DNA from: JBPOIC01 sp052034865
Lineage (GTDB): Bacteria > UBA10199 > JADFYH01
Length of the DNA: 7,317 nucleotides
Assembly: GCA_052034865.1 (NCBI GenBank)
Contig: JBPOIC010000002.1
Span: forward strand, 1 to 7,317
Direction: 5' to 3'
Within the stretch, counting starts at the first letter, position 1. Each line of letters opens with the position of its first letter. Positions 1 through 4,634 of the stretch are shown here, one piece after another. A program made the translations under genes and the position numbers. The notes under the pieces are model-generated. The model did not search any database. It was not told the origin of the DNA and saw only the letters and a program-made list of their open reading frames with translations.

Positions 1-1198
1 CCCCAAAATAAGAACCTCCTTCAAGCAGGAGAAGCAGGAAAATCAATCCTCCATTTTTTTTAGATCGAGCAGAAGGAGGTGGAAGGTAGTTCTCAGGATT
101 TTTCTCTTGGACACTTTGGGGAGGGGAAACGACAGCGCCAGTATTGTCAATTGCGCGGGTGCTCTCCTGATTAAGCATTGAGGCTGTGATTTCTTCGTCC
201 GGTTTTTCAGGGTTTAACCGAGAGACGGTTTGAAACTCGTTTTTTTCAGCAAGGGGTGAAAGCTCTCCTTCCGTTTTGATTTGCTGAACGCGGCGGGTCA
301 GCTCGCTTAAATCAAAATATAAACCCATCGCACGTTGGAGATCCTGTATATCCTTTAGAAAATCCTGGGCACTGGCGTAGCGCTCCTGAGGGTTTTTCTT
401 TAAGGCCTTTATAAGAATCGGAAGGACTCGATGATCAATTTGCGCCTGCTGGAGAAGAATTTGCGAATCGAATTCGCGCACGCGCTCTAAAACCTGCAGA
501 TCCGATCCTCCGGAGAAAAGTCTTTTCCCCGAAATCATTTCATACAAAATGATTCCTAAGGCAAAAAGATCTGTGCGTTGATCGATTGCTGCCCCGCGCG
601 CCTGCTCGGGAGACATGTAAGAAAATTTTCCTTTAAGAACGCCGGTGGCGGTTTCGTAAGATCGAGAAGCGGCGTGAGCGATTCCGAAATCGGTGATCTT
701 GATCGCCCCTTCTGTAGAGATCAGAATATTTTGAGGAGAGATGTCGCGATGGATAATGTGCAGGTTTTTTCCCTGCTCATCTTTTTGTTTGTGGATGTAA
801 TCCAGGCCCCGCAAAACCTCGGCAGTGATCCCTAAGGTCTCGGAAAGTGAAAGGGGTTGATTGGCTTTTTGAGATTGGTTGAGAAGATGTCTTAAATCGA
901 TCCCATCGATAAATTCCATCGCGATGTAGTAGGTCTCACCTTCTTTTCCCAACTCATGTACCTGAACCACGCGCTCGTGATTTAAGCGCACCATGATCTT
1001 CGCTTCGTCCACCAGCATTGCTATAAAACTGGAGTTTGCGGACCAATGCGGCAGGATGCGTTTGATGACGAGAATTTTTTCAAACCCTTCGACTCCCACC
1101 AGTTTGGCCTTGAAGATCTCCGCGGTTCCGCCCATCGCGAGGCGCTCTGTCAGCAGATATCTTCCAAAAGGAATGGGTTGCATGGGTGGTTTATTCAT
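1..1198 (-). CDS. Membrane-anchored Ser/Thr protein kinase (C-terminus beyond window)
   Basis: Eukaryotic-type (Hanks-type) kinase that should phosphorylate Ser/Thr of unknown substrates from the cytoplasmic side of the inner membrane. 399 codons are visible. The kinase domain spans about residues 12-288: nucleotide loop LAMGGTAEIF (20-29), ATP-binding Lys46 in VIKRI, helix-C Glu65 in DEAKIM, catalytic loop HRDISPQN (150-157), DFG (170-172), SPEQ in place of APE (196-199), Asp210 in DLFALG, and the late conserved Arg273. Ser154 stands where most kinases have Lys (HRDxK), a variant I know from myxobacterial kinases. A polar linker of about 90 residues follows. A hydrophobic run GGLIFLLLLL then starts near residue 383, preceded by Lys-Lys, and is cut by the window edge. 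Start: an in-frame TAG lies 6 bases upstream, so ATG at 1198 is the first possible start. ATG at 1183 is an alternative, but its distance from the AGG-only ribosome site is less suitable. The missing part would be the extracytoplasmic domain. Transcribed divergently from the envelope genes. Confidence 0.95.
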   Translation of the reverse strand, partial: MNKPPMQPIPFGRYLLTERLAMGGTAEIFKAKLVGVEGFEKILVIKRILPHWSANSSFIAMLVDEAKIMVRLNHERVVQVHELGKEGETYYIAMEFIDGIDLRHLLNQSQKANQPLSLSETLGITAEVLRGLDYIHKQKDEQGKNLHIIHRDISPQNILISTEGAIKITDFGIAHAASRSYETATGVLKGKFSYMSPEQARGAAIDQRTDLFALGIILYEMISGKRLFSGGSDLQVLERVREFDSQILLQQAQIDHRVLPILIKALKKNPQERYASAQDFLKDIQDLQRAMGLYFDLSELTRRVQQIKTEGELSPLAEKNEFQTVSRLNPEKPDEEITASMLNQESTRAIDNTGAVVSPPQSVQEKNPENYLPPPSARSKKNGGLIFLLLLLEGGSYFG

Positions 1199-1209
1199 CT
1201 GCTAGCCTA

Positions 1210-1228
1210 GTATGGGCGGTGCCCACAC
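1210..1228. promoter_or_regulatory. Short hairpin in the kinase leader
   Basis: TGGGC (1213-1217) and GCCCA (1221-1225) are perfect complements around a 3-base loop. The stem extends by two more pairs (GT with AC) after one mismatch. Its near edge is 11 bases upstream of the kinase ATG, next to the weak AGG ribosome site. In the kinase mRNA it could form a small GC-rich stem-loop affecting translation initiation, or as DNA it could be a protein-binding site. The pairing is seen directly; the role is a guess, and a stem this short can occur by chance. Confidence 0.35.
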
Positions 1229-1255
1229 GTTTTTCATTATCGAAACAGCCAAGCC

Positions 1256-1277
1256 TGAACTTGCGGCTCAAGGTTCA
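1256..1277. repeat. Imperfect inverted repeat
   Basis: TGAACTTG (1256-1263) pairs with CAAGGTTCA (1269-1277) through eight base pairs with one bulged G, around a 5-base loop CGGCT. It lies about 60 bases upstream of the kinase start. An alternative pairing of AGCC (1252-1255) with GGCT (1265-1268) competes with it. It has no T-run on either side and so does not look like a terminator. Its function is unknown, and chance occurrence is possible. Confidence 0.3.
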
Positions 1278-1296
1278 CTTTGTCCGCATTGAGTGG

Positions 1297-1311
1297 CTGA
1301 TTTTAAATCAG
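1297..1311. promoter_or_regulatory. Perfect 15-bp palindrome, operator-like
   Basis: CTGATTT-T-AAATCAG is a 7-1-7 perfect inverted repeat about 100 bases upstream of the kinase start and 430 bases upstream of the AMIN gene. Its symmetry and size fit a binding site for a dimeric helix-turn-helix regulator. It lies just downstream, in the kinase direction, of a weak candidate promoter (1330-1357), where a bound repressor would block transcription. The palindrome is directly visible. Its use as an operator is inference, and no regulator gene is in view. Confidence 0.4.
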
Positions 1312-1329
1312 GTTCCAAAAAACGAATCA

Positions 1330-1357
1330 GTCATAAACCCTCGCGTTCATAATTCAA
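1330..1357 (-). promoter_or_regulatory. Weak candidate promoter for the kinase gene
   Basis: Read on the minus strand, TTGAAT (1352-1357) and TATGAC (1330-1335) are separated by 16 bases. Each matches four of six bases of the sigma-70 -35 and -10 consensus. It would give a kinase leader of roughly 120 bases containing the 15-bp palindrome and the GC-rich hairpin. The match is modest, in an A/T-rich region where such pairs occur by chance. Confidence 0.2.
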
Positions 1358-1461
1358 CTTGCTGAAAAAAAACAAAGAAGATTTTTGACGCGCTCTGACA
1401 TGGGTTCAGGATTGACAGAATTGCAACTCTTTGAGTAAAGCCGATTTGCCTTCCAAAAATA

Positions 1462-1497
1462 GAAATCTTTTTTGTGTGGTTTTGTAAAAAAGATTTC
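1462..1497. repeat. Perfect 12-bp inverted repeat with 12-base loop
   Basis: GAAATCTTTTTT (1462-1473) is exactly complementary to AAAAAAGATTTC (1486-1497), with a 12-base loop GTGTGGTTTTGT. It is the longest perfect inverted repeat I found in the window and sits near the middle of the divergent intergenic region. The stem is A/T-rich and not followed by a T-run on either strand, so it is not a standard intrinsic terminator. It could be a cruciform-prone or protein-binding site, or a structured leader of the AMIN-gene transcript. I see no flanking target duplication suggesting a miniature transposable element. Confidence 0.55.
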
Positions 1498-1726
1498 AAT
1501 CTCAACCAGGACGAAAGTCTTCGGTACACAGGATGACTGATACCCCGTGCAATCTCGCTTAATGGTGAGATGGATTTATTTTGTACGTGGATTTCTTCTA
1601 TTTCAGTTCATCCATAAAAAAGCAGAAAAACATCATCATCTTCGAATTCAGGTTCGTAAGGAGCTATCCGTTTGCCATACAGAAAAATGCCATCCTTCGC
1701 CTGCCATTGTTTTTCGAGGAAATGAG

Positions 1727-1733
1727 AAGGAGG
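1727..1733 (+). promoter_or_regulatory. Strong ribosome binding site (AAGGAGG) of the AMIN gene
   Basis: AAGGAGG lies 7 bases before ATG 1741, a near-perfect Shine-Dalgarno match at ideal spacing. It is the strongest ribosome site in the window. Together with an in-frame TGA at 1723-1725, it fixes the start of the gene at 1741. Confidence 0.9.
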
Positions 1734-1740
1734 AATTCTC

Positions 1741-2733
1741 ATGAGATCAAGGTCCATTTCCATTCTGTTTGCTGTCTTTGGATCTTTAATTTTGGCTTCT
1801 TCTCTATGCGCCAGGAGTCCATCTCCAGCGAAACTGGAATCTCAACCTTCTCTTGATAATCCTGAGAACACCTCTTCCCATACAAAATCGGAAGAATCTG
1901 TCCTTTACCAATTAAAAGAATTCTCTCTCGATAGTTCAGTGCCCACCTCGGTTTCCATTCGCATTAGCGCAACAGGTGGCCTTCTGCACGCCAGTGAAGA
2001 AAAACTCGTTCGCCCTGGCCGACTGCTTCTCGAAATCCCACACATCGAAAATGGAATGACCGTGAACAGTCCTGCCTTGACCGATCACGTGATCCTCCCG
2101 CGGGTCCGCTTTGCCCAGCATGCAGACCGCCTGCGCATCATCCTCGATACCGTTCTCGATCAACTCCCCCCTTACACCCTTCATAAAACCGATCAGCAAA
2201 TCGATATCGTCTTTACAAAAACACCCGAAATCATTGCCGAGGCCAAGGCTCGCACCGAGCTTTTTGCCGCCCTTCAAAGCGATGATCGCGATGCCCTTCT
2301 CAAACTCAGTAGTGTGGAAGAAGGCGGTGTCCTTTTCTCTGATTCTTCCTCTGCACCGATCACCCTCAAAACCAATGGGGGCAATGTTCCTTCTGCCGGG
2401 GTTCGCACTTCCGGTGGAAGCGGCATGCGCCTGAAAAGCAATGCCGGACGATCCAACACGATTGTTCTGATTCCCGATGGTCGCGAATTTAAAATCTTCG
2501 TCCAAGACACGCAGGCTCCCATCCACATCCAAAAAGTCCGCCCCGTGTATGAGGTGAAAGGCATTCAGTCGCGGCTTAAAAATCTGGGCTACGATGCTGG
2601 GGTCGAAGATGGTTCGCTAGGCACTCAAACACGCGATGCCTTGCGTAAATTCCAGCAGGATAACCATCTGCCGGATACCGGAAGCCCCACCAAGGTGACG
2701 CAGCGCGAGCTTAAAAAGCAGTTTGGGTATTAA
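1741..2733 (+). CDS. Exported AMIN-like / peptidoglycan-binding domain protein
   Basis: A 330-residue envelope protein, probably periplasmic and bound to the cell wall. Residues 1-24 form a signal peptide: Arg-rich start, hydrophobic core from Ile6 to Ala19, probable cleavage near LCA-RS. Cys23 has no proper lipobox (SSL before it), so I do not call a lipoprotein. About residues 57-160 match the pattern of the AMIN domain, which places proteins such as AmiC and PilQ in the envelope: alternating strands, RPGRLLLEIP, PRVRFAQ, DRLRIILD, and a closing IDIVFTK. A Gly/Ser-rich stretch (about 205-240) follows. Residues 270-325 are a peptidoglycan-binding-1 type domain: IQSRLKNLGYDAG, then DGSLGTQTRDALRKFQ. 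No hydrolase domain is present, so it likely acts as a scaffold or localisation factor. First of three plus-strand envelope genes; 171 bases separate it from the next. The domain calls are from pattern memory. AMIN is the less certain of the two. Confidence 0.92.
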   Translation: MRSRSISILFAVFGSLILASSLCARSPSPAKLESQPSLDNPENTSSHTKSEESVLYQLKEFSLDSSVPTSVSIRISATGGLLHASEEKLVRPGRLLLEIPHIENGMTVNSPALTDHVILPRVRFAQHADRLRIILDTVLDQLPPYTLHKTDQQIDIVFTKTPEIIAEAKARTELFAALQSDDRDALLKLSSVEEGGVLFSDSSSAPITLKTNGGNVPSAGVRTSGGSGMRLKSNAGRSNTIVLIPDGREFKIFVQDTQAPIHIQKVRPVYEVKGIQSRLKNLGYDAGVEDGSLGTQTRDALRKFQQDNHLPDTGSPTKVTQRELKKQFGY

Positions 2734-2895
2734 AGCTTTCAAATAGTTTGCATTTTTTAAGAAGGATTTTGAGTCTTCAAAAATGAATTTCTGTTCCACG
2801 AGGCCAGGGTGTGCGTTTTGCATCCATCTCGCAGTCTGCTCCATGGAAATGGAGTTTACGTTTCATCCACGCAGAGTATCGCGCTTAAAAAAAGC

Positions 2896-2901
2896 GAGGA
2901 G
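2896..2901 (+). promoter_or_regulatory. Ribosome binding site (GAGGAG) deciding the PEGA-gene start
   Basis: GAGGAG ends 3 bases before ATG 2905, and its GAGG core is 5 bases away. This site, with the clear signal peptide that begins at 2905, favours this start over the longer in-frame reading from GTG 2809. The longer reading would place a 32-residue polar extension in front of the signal peptide. Confidence 0.7.
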
Positions 2902-2904
2902 CGT

Positions 2905-4446
2905 ATGGCAAAATTTCAAAAATCATTTTTCCTTCAAGTGATTTCCTGGATTGTTCTCATCCAGTTTTTTCACGTGAACTTTAACTCCTCGGCTTTTGCA
3001 GTCGATGCGCGGCCTGATCGCCTTGGAAAAACTTCCACATCTGCAACCTCTTCCAAAGTCGCCCAGGAGAATGTTCTGACAGAATATTCAACTTTAAATG
3101 GAGAGCCCTCTAAAAATTTAAATTCTACTCTCTCCGATATTCAGAAACTCGATGCCGAGGCTCAGAAAAATACAATAACTCCACCCAAAACTCCCGTGCG
3201 CAAGATGGGTGCTTTGCCTATTGTCGCTGTCCTGGATGTTTTTTCCACGTCTCTCTCCGGTCCAGAATTACAGGAGGTTTCCAACTCCTTGCGCCGTGAA
3301 GTGACAAATTCTGGGCGTTACCTGGTTTACAGTAAATCAGATATGAAAAAAGCCTTGAGCAAGAATCTTGATCAGGAGATCGCTGCTTCCCGTCGTATTG
3401 ACGAGTTTATCGGTGAGGCGCGCAGGCTCTACGACGATTTCAAATTTGGTCCTGCAGCAAGTTTAATGAAAGAAGCGATGAAAACGATCGCCACCTTCGA
3501 TGCCTCACGTGCCGTGGCGCGAAAGATCAGCGAGGCTTACCTCACCCAGGGGCTCATTTTCGAAGCTGAGGGCCGCGAACAAGAAGCGGGTGTTTCTTTC
3601 CTGAACGCTGCTGCGCTCGATCCAGAACGCCAGCTTGATCCAATCCATTATCCTCCCAACGTCATCAGCAAGTTTTATCAGGCCAAGGTCGATTTTCCGA
3701 AAATCAAAAAAGGTTCCCTGCGCATCCTCACCGAAAATACCCAAGGAGTGCATGTTCTAATTGGATCAAAAGATCTGGGTACAACACCGGTGACATTGCA
3801 TGACCTACCTTTGGGTATTCAGAAAGTTGCCCTGGTGAAAGAAGGTTTTGAGACCTGGGAAAAGAACGTGATGATCGTTCAGAACCTCGAAGAATCCAGC
3901 GATGACAAAAAATATGTGAATCAGTTGAGTGTGGTGATCAATCGCGTCGGCGACTCGGTTTCTCTCGATGCACTCATGGGAGAGGTGGTGAGTCGCAAGG
4001 ATTATGAGTCACAAATATCGAAGATTGGCGATGTGGGAAAACTACTCGAGGCCGATCAGATTTTTGCCGCCCGAATTGAAAAAAGTGGATCTGGTTATGA
4101 TTTTTTCTTAACCGCCATCGATACGCCTTCCAGCAAGGAGATTGCAAAAGGTTATGCCGCCGTTGACCCAAAACTCGCTGACATGGATGTGAGTATTGTG
4201 CACGCCCTGGCCGATCTGACTGTCGGTAAGCCCCCTGAAAAATCAACAGGGCTTTTAGCAGTCGAAGGAAAAGGGACCCGCTATCTGGCTAGCTATAAAA
4301 AGAACAAGCCCTTTTATAAGCGCTGGCCCTTTTATGTCTTAATGGGCGCAGCGGTCGCGGGAGGAGGGACGGGGGCAGCCCTGCTTTTAACGAGGTCTTC
4401 TCCGCCGATGGGATCAGCGACGATTTCTGGTGCTCCGCAGCCCTAA
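2905..4446 (+). CDS. Exported PEGA-domain protein with CsgG/TolB-like segments and C-terminal anchor
   Basis: A 513-residue envelope protein. Residues 1-32 are a signal peptide with a clean AFA cleavage motif before VDA. A low-complexity Ser/Thr/Lys/Asn region follows to about 100. Residues 105-150 (PIVAVLDVF ... GRYLVYSKSDMKKAL) resemble the first half of the alpha/beta module of CsgG- or TolB-N-like proteins. About 160-268 is helical and TPR-like, with EARRLYDDFKFGPAASLMKEA and an NAAALDP turn. Residues 270-326 form a PEGA domain: GSLRIL, VLIGSKDLGTTPVTL, GIQKVALVKEGFE. Residues 366-437 (IGDVGKLLEADQIFAARI) resemble the second half of the CsgG-like module. Residues 474-495 are hydrophobic and Gly-rich after a basic KNKPFYKRW stretch, an ending I recall from many deltaproteobacterial envelope proteins. 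Function unknown; a scaffold or sensor role is inferred. The C-terminal segment may sit in a membrane. Confidence 0.9.
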   Translation: MAKFQKSFFLQVISWIVLIQFFHVNFNSSAFAVDARPDRLGKTSTSATSSKVAQENVLTEYSTLNGEPSKNLNSTLSDIQKLDAEAQKNTITPPKTPVRKMGALPIVAVLDVFSTSLSGPELQEVSNSLRREVTNSGRYLVYSKSDMKKALSKNLDQEIAASRRIDEFIGEARRLYDDFKFGPAASLMKEAMKTIATFDASRAVARKISEAYLTQGLIFEAEGREQEAGVSFLNAAALDPERQLDPIHYPPNVISKFYQAKVDFPKIKKGSLRILTENTQGVHVLIGSKDLGTTPVTLHDLPLGIQKVALVKEGFETWEKNVMIVQNLEESSDDKKYVNQLSVVINRVGDSVSLDALMGEVVSRKDYESQISKIGDVGKLLEADQIFAARIEKSGSGYDFFLTAIDTPSSKEIAKGYAAVDPKLADMDVSIVHALADLTVGKPPEKSTGLLAVEGKGTRYLASYKKNKPFYKRWPFYVLMGAAVAGGGTGAALLLTRSSPPMGSATISGAPQP

Positions 4447-4624
4447 GAGAGCGGCTCCAGAACAAGCTCATTCCTCTTCTTTAGAAAATGATTTGAGCAA
4501 AAAAATCTGATGCCAAACACACCGATGAAAAAATTACGCAAAGAGATTTCCCGGCTCAAGTTGGAAAAATTTTCGCATCGATGAACAACACATAGAAGCT
4601 AGATCTTAATTGATCCAGATGAAT

Positions 4625-4628
4625 GGAG
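4625..4628 (+). promoter_or_regulatory. Ribosome binding site (GGAG) deciding the lipoprotein start
   Basis: GGAG lies 6 bases before ATG 4635. Another in-frame ATG occurs at 4623, directly after an in-frame TGA (4620-4622), but it has no ribosome site of its own and would only add MENT to the N-terminus. The site itself overlaps that upstream ATG, which supports initiation at 4635. Confidence 0.65.
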
Positions 4629-4634
4629 AACACT

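Larger units (their letters stand above)
1199..1740. other. Divergent intergenic region, 542 bases, no supported gene
   Basis: This region separates the divergently transcribed kinase and AMIN-domain genes and must contain the promoters of both unless they are driven from elsewhere. It is A/T-rich relative to the genes, with many A and T runs. Short open frames exist here (1347-1529 minus; 1547-1744 and 1581-1856 plus). They begin with GTG or TTG, overlap each other or the real gene, lack a good ribosome site and give unremarkable peptides, so I do not call them genes. What I can support is a series of inverted repeats, listed separately. TTGACA occurs at 1412-1417 on the plus strand, but I see no good -10 box 16-18 bases downstream, so I do not call a plus-strand promoter. 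Confidence 0.8.

Noticed and set aside
1412..1440. TTGACA box as a plus-strand promoter for the AMIN gene
   Set aside because: The -35 match is perfect, but no acceptable -10 sequence lies 16-18 bases downstream (GTAAAG region).
1347..1529. Minus-strand open frame of 60 codons in the intergenic region
   Set aside because: GTG start without a ribosome site; composition follows the local A/T runs and it spans the 12-bp inverted repeat.
1547..1856. Two overlapping plus-strand open frames (1547-1744, 65 codons; 1581-1856, 91 codons), the first ending in an ATGA overlap with the AMIN gene start
   Set aside because: They start with GTG and TTG and lack ribosome sites. They overlap each other in different frames and give peptides without recognisable features. 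The ATGA overlap would suit translational coupling, but the AMIN gene already has a strong ribosome site of its own.
1936..2564. Antisense frames of 198 and 96 codons within the AMIN gene
   Set aside because: They lie opposite a well-supported gene with signal peptide and domain matches, have no recognisable motifs and are ordinary shadows of its codon bias.
2732..2800. Possible terminator after the AMIN gene (CAAA/TTTG followed by CATTTTTT; GAAG/CTTC)
   Set aside because: Stems are only four base pairs and A/T-rich, too weak for an intrinsic terminator.
2809..2904. Longer start (GTG 2809) for the PEGA-domain gene
   Set aside because: It would place 32 polar residues before a clear signal peptide, while ATG 2905 has its own GAGGAG site.
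4466..4508. GCTCA / TGAGC pairing followed by an A-run after the PEGA gene
   Set aside because: Five-bp stem with a 23-base loop, and the run is A rather than T on the plus strand; as a minus-strand terminator it would serve no visible gene.
4510..4584. 24-residue basic peptide frame (MPNTPMKKLRKEISRLKLEK...) between the PEGA and lipoprotein genes
   Set aside because: The Lys/Arg-rich amphipathic look is suggestive, but there is no ribosome site and it is too short to separate from chance; conservation in relatives would be needed.
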